From Selaginella tamariscina (taxonomy: Eukaryota > Streptophyta > Lycopodiopsida > Selaginellales > Selaginellaceae), in assembly GCA_003024785.1 (NCBI GenBank), contig PUQB01000074.1, positions 62,001 through 126,000 on the forward strand: a stretch of 64,000 bases of DNA, given 5' to 3'. A model generated the notes under the pieces. That model ran no database searches and was not told where the DNA came from. It saw only the letters and a list, made by a program, of their open reading frames with translations. This document shows, in pieces, positions 28,680-39,500 of this stretch. Within the stretch, counting starts at the first letter, position 1, and every line of letters starts with the position of its first letter. The position numbers were made by a program, and so were the translations under genes.

Positions 28680-29150
28680 CTAGCATGGTGGATGGTAATG
28701 AGTACCACCTGACATAGCAAGCAACTTGGGATGCTCGTGATTGTAAGGCATTGACCACAATTGATCTAGCATTCGAACAAGAATTTGGGGACTTGATTGC
28801 TGTTGCCAAGCTAGCAAAGGACGACGGGGATGGCCTTATCCAATCCTTTGGTGGAGCAAGCACTGCCAATGAGAGCCTAAAACTATTCTTGGGCTTGAAG
28901 ATGTGAGATAATACTTAAGTTTGTCAACTGCCTAAAGGGGCTTATGCTGCAATTGGTCCAAGTGTAAGCAGACCCAATTGAAGGTGATCAAAAGGTTGTC
29001 TTTCTTAATGACTTACTTGAGGTGTATAGAGGAGTGAGAACCCCTCTTCTTAATTTGCCCAAAACAAGCTTTAAGGAAATAATCTATTACTATTGTTGTC
29101 TTCTCCTCCCATGTTCAAAAGAGAACCATGTTCCCAGTAGCAAATTGGAG
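28680..29150 (+). pseudogene. Ty1/copia gag fragment, plus orientation
   Basis: Translations give a typical copia gag pattern: WDARDCKALTTIDLAFEQE, AKLAKDDGDGLIQSFGG, TANESLKLFLGLKM, then after frame changes DLLEVYRGVRTPLLNLPK. These match the UBN2/gag family layout (W..D..AL..I, AK..WD.L, LKM, LLNSLP-like, Y..V...L). Stops and frameshifts make it non-functional. It forms the left arm and part of the loop of the inverted repeat. Confidence 0.7.
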
Positions 29151-29189
29151 GCTACAAGGCTCCTCATTCACACTCCTCTATATGCCTCC

Positions 29190-29560
29190 TCATTCTCACT
29201 CCTATATGCCCAAGCAAGCCATTTAGGAAGACAGTCTTTTGATCACTTCAGTTGAGTCTGCTTGCACTTGGACCTTTAGGCAGTTGACAAAATTAGGTAT
29301 TATCTCATTTCCACCATCTTCAAGCCAAAAAATTGTTGTTTCAGGTTCAATTGACTGGCAGTGCTTGCTCCACCAAAGGATTGGACAAGGCCATTCTAGA
29401 CATCCTTTGTTGGCTTGACAGAGGAATTAAGTTCCCAAACTTTGTCCCAATGCTAAACCATGCCTTACAATCACAAGCATCCAAGGCTTTTTGCTATGTC
29501 GGGTTGTACCCATTGCCATCCACCACGCTAGGAAGAAGCTTGATCAAGAGACAATTAAAA
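29190..29560 (-). pseudogene. Ty1/copia gag fragment, inverted copy
   Basis: Reverse complement of the gag segment at 28,680-29,030, visibly diverged from it. The plus-strand ORF at 29,333-29,590 and the minus-strand ORF at 28,660-28,869 resemble each other (for example ALQSQAS and LPSTTLGR) only because both are antisense translations of the two arms. Confidence 0.7.
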
Positions 29561-30199
29561 GTATTAACACAATTCCTCACTATTTCCTAAGCTTTGACAC
29601 CATGTAAAGAAATATAGAACTTAAAACTTCTTTCTTTATTAAGACAACTTCATTATATAATATATAATATATATATATAATAATATAATAAAGTAATCTG
29701 TAGTCTTCATCTTCCTTATTACATAACATCACTAGTTATTTCTAACCATCACCTACTTTTAACAATTGGATCACTGAAAACTAAATCTAAATATACTCAA
29801 ATTAAAATTTGATAATTTAGATATGTATATAGTGTTAATTAAGTTAAAAATAAAATCCAAATATATTAAAAATAAAGTTATATAATTTAGATGATACTAA
29901 GTCAATTTATTAAATAATTAAATCGTTCATAAGTTTAATGATTTAAATGATTACTATTTAATGCTAACTACTTCAAAATAATTATGGAATACTAAATGTA
30001 AAAAAGTGAAAAGAAAAATTCAATATAATATATAATGTTAAGAAATATCTTTACTTAAATATTAATAATCAAACCTATCACATGAATATGTGAAAGGTTA
30101 TATACATAGTGTATATTGTCTTGAATTAATAAATAAGAGTTATAGATCAAAAACTATTATTGAGATTCCTTGATCGGTAAGCTTACATGTCAACTACTC

Positions 30200-31020
30200 A
30201 TCATGCCATGGTGGCACCCATCCGACAATTGCTCCATAGGTTTAACTATGGCACAATCATTTAGGCATGCTCATGCCCATGCGATCTTCACTCTTGCATG
30301 GCAATCATAGTTGATGGTATTACCATCTAGCAAGGTCAAACATTGGAGTTTGTGCATGTGTGGTTGAGCAAGTTAGCCAAGAAGCCCTATCTAGAGGCTA
30401 CAAGTGAATTTGATGACTGCACCCCTTGAGTTGGCACTCATATGTGTTGAAGCAATTACTCTCATTTTATCATCGTGGTCTCATGGCAATATCAAAGGTC
30501 TTCTCATTTTTGGAGTTTAAGTAGCATGCAAAGTTCCAAATAGGAAAACTTCGTTGTATTTGCATGAACAATGGTGGTATGAGTGGAGCACTCGTCGATT
30601 TTGTGCAACACATGGGATTGTGCACCAATACTCTGCTCTTCCCAAAACGAGGTCGTTGAGCAATGAACAAGACACTAGAGAAGCATTTTGCAACATGCTC
30701 TTCTACAAGAGGATGCTCAAGATGTATTGGGGTGAGGCAGTGATCACTGCAGCATATATCTGAAATCGACTTCTCATGACAACAATTCAAGATATGACAT
30801 CCTGGACAAGTCATTGTCCAAGTGTAAACAAAAAGTACCTTTGGTGTGTGGCGTTCGCACATATTCCAAAGAAGTTGTAGAAGAAAGTGGACAAGCAGGC
30901 CATCAAGTGTGTGCTTCTAAGCTATGCTCCAACATCCAAGCATATAAGCTTTGCACTTGGACAACCATTCAGTGTCATGATTAGGACATAGTGTTCAATG
31001 AGGTTGAAGTTTATCGGGAG
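30200..31020 (+). pseudogene. Ty1/copia integrase fragment
   Basis: Plus-strand frames carry the C-terminal half of a copia integrase: FCATHGIVHQYSALP, then MLKMYWGEAVITAAYI followed by a stop and NRLL, then VAFAHIPKK and AIKCVLLSYAPTSK, ending near FNEVEVYRES. The order is that of copia integrase leading toward reverse transcriptase. Multiple stops show it is long dead. It lies downstream of the gag hairpin in the same orientation, so both probably come from one insertion. Confidence 0.75.
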
Positions 31021-31024
31021 TCAA

Positions 31025-32000
31025 TTTATGCAGTAGATGCCCAAATTGGGCATCTACGATCAAAACAAGTGACCAACTTTTGAATTAATGGATGAATGGT
31101 GATAATTAGTAGTGAAAATAACTTGTTCCATCTTAGTTGGAGGATGGTATGGTTCTGAAAGAAATGTGAAAAATAAAATGGAGTCACACAATAGTGGTAA
31201 TTTGAGTCGATAAGTTATTGAAGATGTTTGCTTAAGAATCAAAAAAGGACCTAATCGTTGGTATTTGCCCAAGGTCGCGTGGATGATCAATGAGTCGAAG
31301 AAGTCAAACCTTGTCACTTGGTTAAAACTATAATCCTAATTATCAAAATTGATCCGTTATACTCGTAGGCTTCTCAATACAGGCAAGGTGGTGGTGAATA
31401 TTTTAACGAATTGACTAGAGTTGTTTAACCTAATCATCTGTGTAGCATTCACTAGTAGGACCTCAGAAATTGAATAATGTGGATAAATACCTTAAGTGAC
31501 AAAAAATGGTGAGAGTCCTATAAACACATGTTTAGATTGTTGTATGCAAATTCAGAATTGTTCTCTCCGTTTAACCATCCGTTTAAGAATGATATGTAAT
31601 TGAAAGCTTCTCTTTAATATTAAGCAATTTAAGGAAAGCAAGTTAAAATTGAGACACAAATTGTGGACCTAAATCATTAATGACATTATTCAATAACTCA
31701 TGGAGACAAAAAATCTCTTTGTAAACCAAATCTACTACATTTGCACATGTGAAAGTTTTATAACTTGGTAAAAGGTTTACCATCTTTAAGAATATAAGAA
31801 CTACATCAAAACCATGAGAAAACAAGGAGATTTATAAGAAAATCCATAAATATGGATTTCATGATCGCTCAATAATCAGAAGAGGTTGGAGAAGATCGAT
31901 TGGGCATGTGTTACAGGATCATATTGGCATACCTTCAATTTGTGACTACTAGAAAAGTTGCTTCATCATCTTTCAAGTAACAAAATGTTTAGTCGTATGA
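31025..32000 (-). pseudogene. Ty3/gypsy integrase fragment
   Basis: Minus-strand frames read the gypsy integrase core (SHGFDVVLIFLKMVNLLP, EIFCLHELLNNVINDLGPQF) and, nearer 31,060-31,317, its C-terminal tail (KYQRLGPFLIL, ITYRLKLP, SEPYHPPT). Upstream at about 31,880 a GLLQPL-like phrase marks the region before the core. It is opposite in strand to the copia scrap and belongs to a different lineage from the 15.9-20.7 kb element. Degenerate. Confidence 0.7.
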
Positions 32001-33419
32001 GAGTCATGACAAACCTAGATAATTCAAATGCAAGATTCTCCTTCTAGTACATAGAGTTGGAATGATGGTATAATAGGTCATCACATAAGTGTACTTCACA
32101 TAGCTTATGTGTGCATTCGTCCTAAGGTGGTTGACCACATCTCGCGTAAAGTCTTCTTATGATTGGGCCACCTTTATTTGATGGTCAAGTTGTCATTAAG
32201 TGAAATTGGAAATTACAAATGCCATAACTTGAAAACAATTGGAATCAAGGACTTGCTTACCAAGTTACCAAGAACAAGTGCAAGCTAACCATGTTGTGAG
32301 CCTTACTATGGAGATGGCCTGATTAATGCATGATTGTGAAATTAAAACATGAAAGTGAATAGGCCTACATGTTTGACAATGATTAAAACTTGTGATGTTT
32401 GTCAATATTGTAGATTCTTGTGATGTCACTCCTTAAAGGAATCCAAGATTAATGATAACTCCTTATTGAAGATGTTGTAATTGATCTCTGTTAGTGTGAA
32501 TTTCTTATAAAACAATTATTTTTATTTAAAACATTTTCTCTAAAGAGATTTAAATATTAAATATGCTAAATGGTTTCCTTAAATGTAATAGAATTGTTAA
32601 ACTTAAAGCATAAGATGTGACTATTGATTTATACTTTTAATTTTAATGTGAGGCTTGAGCTAATTTTATTGTTTAGAACTTATAAATTTAGTTTTCTTAT
32701 TATAAAATAATAGAGTTAAAAAATTGGGAAGAAGTTAAACTAAATTAAAAAATAAATTCTAAAGTGTGGTGATTAAGGTGAACATTGTTATGATAAATTA
32801 AAAGGTCAAAATTAAACTCTTCATCAGAATTTAACAATTAAAAAATTAAAATATAACAAAAGAAACGATGTTGGTGACAATCCTTAAATTAAAAATTGTA
32901 ATGGTTAGTATGTACTTTAATAAATTTCTAGCATGAAAAATTTAAAATTTGCTATGAAGCTTTTTAATTCATGAAAGGAAATAAATAATATTTTTGATAA
33001 ACCTTACAATTTAAATTTAAATAATGTGTTTTAGATTTATTTAATTTCACGGAAAATTCTTATTCTTTATTATTTATTTGATTATTTGATTATTAAAATT
33101 GATTATAAAAGCATGTTTGTCTTTTAATTCAAATAAATAAATACATCATATATATATATTGATTTTGTTTTGCTTAAGACTTCACTGTATGTCACATGTG
33201 TATGATATACGTCTAAGTAACACACACACCACACACACACACACACACAAGCCAAAATTTAAAAACTTTAAACGGTATTTCAGGTTTTAAAAAAATAATT
33301 AGTATCATTTTGATATAATAAGAGTTGGTTATTAATAATAAATATAAAATTACATAAATATAACCATACATGTATTATTTCGGTTTTTTTTGTTTTGTAG
33401 CCAAATTAAGATATTCCAC
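32001..33419. other. Spacer between retroelement debris and MDH
   Basis: Probably degraded repeat up to about 32,500, then AT-rich DNA with a CA run near 33,222-33,249. No reading frames of interest. Confidence 0.45.
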
Positions 33420-33828
33420 GGCCATGATTAGTTCCACACTCAATAGAATGGGGGTTCCATTCCATTCCCCTACATTTCTTGTACCCTAATTCTGAGAGCG
33501 CACAAAACCTGTGGTCTTCTACACGCTGCGTGTTCTAGGCGCGGAAGGCAATCTACGTTGAATCTGCACTGTAAGTAGCTTGATCTGATAATCTCATTTC
33601 TAATTCTGAAAAATCACTAATAATCTCCACAATTCCTGTTTTTTCCACTAAAAAATGCTCTAAAATGTATGTTTTTACTCTTTCCGTTATAAATCTCATA
33701 GTTTTTTCCATTAAAAAACAATCACATATCCTCATTCTTTCCTGAGAAATGCTTTCTAATTTTGTGAAAATTTCATTGAAAATCCTCTAAAAATCTCTTA
33801 TTTTTTAAGGCGCTGTTCATCAATCGAC
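33420..33828 (+). promoter_or_regulatory. MDH 5' leader with probable leader intron
   Basis: A more G+C-balanced block begins near 33,420. A good donor (CACTGTAAGTAG, GT at 33,571) and an acceptor (TTTTTTAAG, ending 33,809) would remove a 239-bp intron from the 5' UTR, leaving GCGCTGTTCATCAATCGAC directly before the ATG. Leader introns are common in plant housekeeping genes. The transcription start cannot be fixed. Confidence 0.5.
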
Positions 33829-34242
33829 ATGGCAAAGCAACCTGTTCGTGTTTTGGTCACTGGTGCTGCAGGTAATCTCTAAAGCTCTGCTTTTTCAATA
33901 TTGACATATGCAAATAGTTTGACACCAGTGCATATAGTTTGACATTATAATTAATATTTATAAAATAGTAAAAAATATATAAATATAAAGAGGCACGCCT
34001 CAGCTACCACAACTACTCAAATCCTTAATTTACATATGTGAAGTTGTGGTCTACTCTCTTTTTACGTCACAAATATATGTGTGGACTTATTTTACACGTG
34101 AATTGCTTTTTCCGTTTTTTAATGCAAACATATTCAACATTGTATATATAACATAGGCATACATTATAACAAGTTACGGTCTTGTTAGCATTGTAATATC
34201 AACTGAAATTAAATGCTAAAGATAACATATACATATATACAT

Positions 34243-34327
<85 letters not shown>

Positions 34328-36103
34328 TATTTATTATTAATTTCAACCTTATATATATGTGTGTAAATATTATATTTAAAGTCTGTGGCTAAAAATGTAC
34401 AGGGCAAATCGGATATGCTCTGGTGCCAATGATTGCAAGGGGTGTGATGCTCGGTCCAGATCAGCCCGTTATCCTCCACATGCTGGATATTCCTCCTGCT
34501 GCTGAGGCTCTCAATGGTGTGAAAATGGAGCTTATTGATGCGGCTTTTCCCTTGCTTAAAGGTAAACTAGCTTTATTAGTACTAATCTCACTATTATATA
34601 TGTATGAGGTGTCTCTGGTGTATATATGTACATCTATCATATACATATCGTTTATACATCTTAATATAGTGCATTGTAAATAATACATTGATGACTACAC
34701 AGGAGTTGTTGCAACCACTGATGTGAAGGAGGCATGCAAAGATGTGAATGTTGCTGTGATGGTCGGAGGATTCCCTAGAAAAGAAGGGATGGAACGCAAG
34801 GATGTAATGTCCAAGAATGTATCTATTTACAAGTCTCAAGCTTCTGCTCTTGAGGAGTGTGCTGCTAAGGACGTCAAGGTATTATACTTTATATAAGATA
34901 ATGTGTATAAGTTCGCACACGCACACGCACACGCACACACAATAGTATTGAGCAATAAAATATGATTTCTGAACGACTGTTTGTCAGGTTCTGGTGGTTG
35001 CAAATCCTGCAAATACAAATGCTTTGATTCTGAAAGAGTTTGCTCCTTCGATTCCTGAGAAGAACATCACGTGTCTAACAAGGCTGGACCACAACAGGGT
35101 ACTGTATCATATATTATATAATATAATATGCTATCAACCTGTAACGCACATTGTACTAAATACTTTAGAAGTATAGTAGTATGATACCTATAATGTTTTA
35201 ATACTTACGTTATATCAAATGACGTATTTGATATAACAGGCTCTGGGTCAAGTTGCGGAGCGTACCGGTGTTCAAGTCTCTGACGTGAAGAATGTGATAA
35301 TTTGGGGAAACCACTCATCAACCCAGTACCCGGATGTTAACCATGCTGTGATTGTTACCGAGAAAGGAGAGAAACCCGTCCGTGAAGTGGTTAACGACGA
35401 TGAATGGTAGCGTGTGTGCACAATATCCATATATATTAAGTAATATATCATTACTAATTACTGTATTTAGGCTGAATGGAGCATTTATCACCACTGTTCA
35501 GCAACGTGGTGCGGCCATTATCAAGGCAAGGAAGCTCTCTAGTGCACTATCTGCAGCAAGTTCTGCATGCGATCACATTCGTGACTGGGTTCTTGGAACT
35601 CCAAAGGTGTGTGTGTATGTGTGTGTGAGAGAGAGAGAGAGAAAGAGAGACAGAGGATGGGAGGCAGGGAGTCACGTTATATGCATATTCACCACTATAA
35701 CTATGTAGGGAACATGGGTGTCAATGGGAGTGCTTTCTGACGGTTCATATAACGTTCCTAAAGGAGTCATTTACTCTTTCCCTGTCACTTGCTCTGGTGG
35801 AAAATGGTCGATTGTCCAAGGTACGCATAACTTTGAGTAAACTTTAAACTTTATGCCTCTGTGTGTGTGTGTGGGTGTGTTTAAGGGTGTGTGTATATTA
35901 TATATATACACATACATGTCTGTGTATCCAACCCTATGAATATGTACCTCATATCAAACTCTCGTGTTGGTTCTATATATATATGTTATTAATGTTTATG
36001 CTAATTAATAGGTTTACCGATTGATGAGCTGTCGAGAGCCAAGCTGGATGCGACTGCGAATGAGCTCGTTGAAGAGAAAGAGATGGCATATTCGTGCTTG
36101 TAA
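33829..36103 (+). CDS. MDH: Cytosolic NAD-dependent malate dehydrogenase
   Basis: Interconverts malate and oxaloacetate with NAD(H) in the cytosol. Eight exons join in frame: 33,829-33,871; 34,403-34,561; 34,703-34,878; 34,988-35,098; 35,240-35,406; 35,471-35,606; 35,709-35,820; 36,012-36,103. They give 331 residues, the usual length, all with GT-AG introns. The nucleotide-binding motif is VTGAAGQIGYAL, the mobile-loop arginines are in [13 protein letters not shown], the catalytic Asp/Arg region is TRLDHNRA, and the catalytic His is in [13 protein letters not shown]. There is no transit peptide, hence cytosolic. The protein ends EMAYSCL. This is the only large gene in the window with a fully open frame. 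A truncated copy of exons 5-8 lies at 43,602-44,359. Confidence 0.97.
34254..34325. repeat. TA microsatellite in MDH intron 1
   Basis: About 70 bp of alternating TA with one AATA interruption, preceded by a CA run. Self-complementary. Confidence 0.9.
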
Positions 36104-36480
36104 GTTTGCACAAGCACATTGAACCCTTCTTAAATATTTTAATAAACCTTAAATCTTAACTGTCTTTTATGTTTATTTTGATTTTCACTACATCCAATAA
36201 GATCCTACGTATGTAAAATAGCATATATTAAAAAAATTATATAATTCTTAATTTTAATCATATTATATGTGATGTTACGTGAAGTAGTTAGTATACGATT
36301 CTATAGTGATACGTTACCCACCCCGATCTGATAATCTTGATTATCTCACATAGTCAAAGTGGGATTTTATACACACACACTTGGGTATCAAAGTTTGAAA
36401 TTTTGGTCGTGACATCTGCTTTTTAAGACGCTATTAAATCTGAGAGACCTCAGTCCTCATTATTCAACAAGTAACAACTA
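36104..36480. repeat. Duplication-zone flank, copy A
   Basis: Sequence running into the X gene, with landmarks ATAGTGATACGTTACCC, CATAGTCAAAGTGGGATTTTA, CTTTTTAAGACGCTATTAAA and CCTCAGTCCTCATTATTCA. The same block appears inverted at 37,865-38,160 and at 47,660-47,885, and partly at 40,035-40,200. Confidence 0.85.
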
Positions 36481-36487
36481 AGTAAAA

Positions 36488-36565
36488 ATGATGACTTTCA
36501 AACTTGTTTTTGCAGCTATTGTTTTATTCTTTGTGTTCTCTCCTGTGACTGCTGGTATAGCGTGT

Positions 36566-36625
<60 letters not shown>

Positions 36626-37074
36626 GAGTATCGTTTGTTTGAACAGGACCATTTGACGACAGTATAAAAGCTCTCCAGGCAGTTTTAAACCAGGGTAGTA
36701 GCTTGACTCAAGTTCTAGCGGCTCAATCTGCCATTCAGCTTGTGAATACTACGGCCATCTCGCTTAAGTCGGTCGTGTTAGGAATATGTGAGTAAAACAT
36801 AATCAATTATTATTAGTATTATATATTAGTATGATATATCATATTTATATTTGAGTATTACATTGTTGCAGCACAAGTTGGCGATGCAATGAGAGTTGGA
36901 TTCATTAATCTCCTGTTGAATCTGCTGGATACTATTATATCAGTGGTCGCACTCTTGGCATCCTTACTCGCAGTTGCAGCAACACTTGGGCAGCCAATCG
37001 GCACTCTTTTCGTCGTACTTATAAACCTGCTCACCGCTGCTAATTCGCTCTTTGCTGCCCTTTCACTGCCTTGA
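36488..37074 (+). CDS. Small secreted or membrane protein X, copy 1 (unknown family)
   Basis: Three exons (36,488-36,554; 36,647-36,787; 36,872-37,074) join in frame. The protein has a clear signal peptide (MMTFKLVFAAIVLFFVF...SPVTAG), a mature start GPFDDSIKALQAVLNQG, an amphipathic middle (QSAIQLVNTTAISLKSVV) and two strongly hydrophobic stretches near the end (VVALLASLLAVAATL, LFVVLINLLTAANSL). It has no Cys in the mature part and ends SLP. I do not recognise the family. The gene lies 0.4 kb downstream of MDH and converges on the ML-domain gene. A second, inverted copy is at 47,066-47,658. Intron 1 contains a long CT microsatellite. Confidence 0.7.
36569..36624. repeat. CT microsatellite in X intron 1
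   Basis: About 45 bp of CT followed by a short TA run, directly before the splice acceptor. The inverted copy has the complementary TA/GA run at 47,514-47,575. Confidence 0.9.
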
Positions 37075-37135
37075 AAGTGAAAGTTTATACTATATATATA
37101 TAAGAAATAAATAAAAATAACTTAATATTATTGTT

Positions 37136-37139
<4 letters not shown>

Positions 37140-37172
<33 letters not shown>
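37140..37172. repeat. TC microsatellite between X and ML copy 1
   Basis: Pure TC run lying between the convergent 3' ends of the two genes. Confidence 0.9.
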
Positions 37173-37176
<4 letters not shown>

Positions 37177-37193
37177 TGAAGAAAATGTGCCTT

Positions 37194-37864
37194 TTACTGA
37201 TCTGAAACAGGAGGTACAATCTTAAAGTTTACATAAGCGCAAGTGAGAGTTCTGCGCTTTGAATCGTAAAGGTCCATTCTCACTTTGTATGATCCCTACA
37301 AAATATTAATGTCTTATACACATACGCGCACACACGCTATATGTGTGTGTGTACTTACTGCAGGTGTAACTCCAGGTAAGTTTTGAGAGCTCTTGATAAG
37401 AAAGTCTCCTGGTTGCACAGGGCAGCTTGTCTTGTCACATAGCTCGTGTTCCTCTGTGTGTATAGGGAAGGGGATATACGGTAGGTATATACGGAGATAT
37501 CCAGCTTGCCAGATGAAATAGAAGCATCTACGTATAACATTGTTAAAAACAACGTTCTTGTAGTGTGAAACAATATTATTAAAGATAATTATATATAAAA
37601 GTTATTTTCTACAAATTTGATATAAGAAATTTATATAAGATAATTATATAATTGTTACCTGTAGAAGCAGCAATCTGAAACTCTACATCGTTTCCACTGA
37701 CGGCAGGATCTGGAATGACTTTTGCATCTTCCACCTTGACTTTATAGGATGAGAACCTGAAATAGGAAGTTAAAAATTAAAAATTTAAATTAAAATTAAC
37801 AAATTAATTAAATAATTTCCTTAATTAAATAAATAACTGAATAAACTTACTGCATGATGACCAT
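37194..37864 (-). pseudogene. ML-domain lipid-recognition protein, copy 1 (5' truncated)
   Basis: ML (MD-2-related) proteins are small secreted proteins with an immunoglobulin-like fold that bind lipids. Exons at 37,669-37,757 (YKVKVEDAKVIPDPAVSGNDVEFQIAA read in pieces), about 37,363-37,530 (ISSGKLDISV, then family text HELCDKTSCPVQPGDFLI in a shifted frame) and 37,194-37,294 (GSYKVRMDLYD, ends VSDQ) match the family. Two faults: exon 1 is cut, with only 14 bases left at 37,851-37,864 before the sequence turns into the inverted X upstream flank, so start codon and signal peptide are gone; and a 2-base TA insertion near 37,490 shifts the frame. Confidence 0.85.
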
Positions 37865-38160
37865 GAATAATGAGGACTGAGGTTTCTCAGATTTAATAGC
37901 GTCTTAAAAAGCAGATAAATTTTCAAACTTTGATAGCCGAGTGTGTGTGTATAAAATCCCACTTTGACTATGTGTAATAAATTAGATAAACAATGGGGAG
38001 GTGGGTAACGTATCACTATAGAATCGTTACTAACTACTTCACGTAATATCACATATAATATGATTTAAATTTTAATTTATTTAAAATTAAGAATTATATA
38101 ATCTTTTTTATATAAATATATGTTATTTTACATATGTAGGATCTTATTGGATGTTAATAT
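37865..38160. repeat. Duplication-zone flank, copy B (inverted relative to A)
   Basis: Reverse complement of about 36,180-36,480. Together with copy A it brackets the X + ML copy 1 pair as an inverted repeat. The join to ML exon 1 at 37,864/37,865 is a duplication breakpoint. Confidence 0.85.
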
Positions 38161-39459
38161 AGACATGAATAATCTAATATATTAGATAGTTTAAATTTTA
38201 TTTTATTTTTATATTTAGTGCATTAATAATAAAATACTTTCTTACACTTTACATTTGGTTTACCTTACCGATTTTATTTATTTAATAATTACATAAAACT
38301 AATGATTCTTCACATTGTGCAAAATAAATTAATTAATTAATTATATAATTAAATATTTATGTATTAAATTGTTTATTGGGAACTTTATAAAACTTTTTGT
38401 TGAAGGTATTGGAGTATATTATATCTAAATTTTAATTTGTTTAAATAGGATTAATAATTACGGTTCGTTTGATTCAATAAGGTAAAGCATTTAAATGATT
38501 TCTATTTAAATCATAATTAATTAAGTTAACTATTTTAATGATTTACATGCTATAAATTAAAAAAGACTTTAAAGTTAATACATTTCATTTATATACATGA
38601 TTTATATATATAATTTTTTTTAAAAAAAACTTTCATGGTTAATGCATTTCATCTTATATAATTTCTTTTTAAATACATATTTTTTTTCTTAATTTTTAAT
38701 ATTTATTAATTAATCAAATTTTAATTAAGGCCCACTTTGCATTAGTGGGTGGTTATTTGGCCCTAGTAAATTAAAAAAATATCATATCATTAATAATAAC
38801 TATTACTGTGGTTTTATATTAGAGTGGTTAATTAAATTAAAATTAAATTACTAGTGAGCAATTTCTATTTAATTGTGGTTAATGGTTTTTTTTTAAAAAT
38901 TAATTAGGGTTTTTGATTGTGTGGGTATTCATACATTCAATATACACATGTTATAAAAGCAATGTATATTATTCTACATGTGTATTATATAACAATGTTT
39001 ATTATACAAAAGATATATTTATGTTCATAGGTGTGCACCATATTCATTACGTGTGTGTGTGGCCATATTGTACTATTATATAGCACCTACATAAAAGTGT
39101 ATGACAATTAAATTAAGATTCATATATATTTTAAAGATGATGCACATGTAATTGATATAATCAAATATATACATATAAAAAAATGCATATTATGTATGTA
39201 ACTATTTATGTGTGGGTGTGCGGTCTCTTTATATGCCATCTATTGTAAAGTTAAGAATAAATTACATGAGAGAGATAAAATTTTATAAATATATTAACAG
39301 TAGCATTTATTAATATACAAGTTAATGCATATTGTGCTCATATATATGATATAAAAGTATATGCATGTATTAATTATATCAAATGGTGCAATGATTCCTA
39401 TGTATATTAAATATTTAACTATAAACATAAATTATAATTTTTCAATCAAAGTCTGACAT

Positions 39460-39500
<41 letters not shown>

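Larger units (their letters stand above)
27785..30172. repeat. Long inverted repeat (hairpin) built on copia gag
   Basis: The left arm (27,785-29,030) and right arm (29,190-30,172) are imperfect reverse complements. Matching landmarks: TAGGTTTGATTATTAA near 27,879 against its complement near 30,065; ATCAAATTTTAATTTGA near 28,438 against 29,803; CTAGTGGTGTTAATG near 28,496 against the complement near 29,725; and the gag coding part 28,680-28,960 against 29,260-29,550. The loop is about 160 bp. The left arm is longer because a MITE-like element (28,121-28,351) sits in it. Readthrough from either side would give a double-stranded hairpin RNA. Confidence 0.88.

Noticed and set aside
28660-29590. 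Two related genes suggested by similar ORFs at 28,660-28,869 (-) and 29,333-29,590 (+)
   Set aside because: They are antisense translations of the two arms of the inverted copia gag repeat; sense translations match gag.
27785-31020. Intact copia element
   Set aside because: Only gag pieces and an integrase end are visible; no protease or reverse transcriptase and no LTR pair could be found.
36889-37074. Independent 61-residue hydrophobic protein
   Set aside because: It is the last exon of X; clear splice sites join it to an upstream exon and a signal peptide exon.
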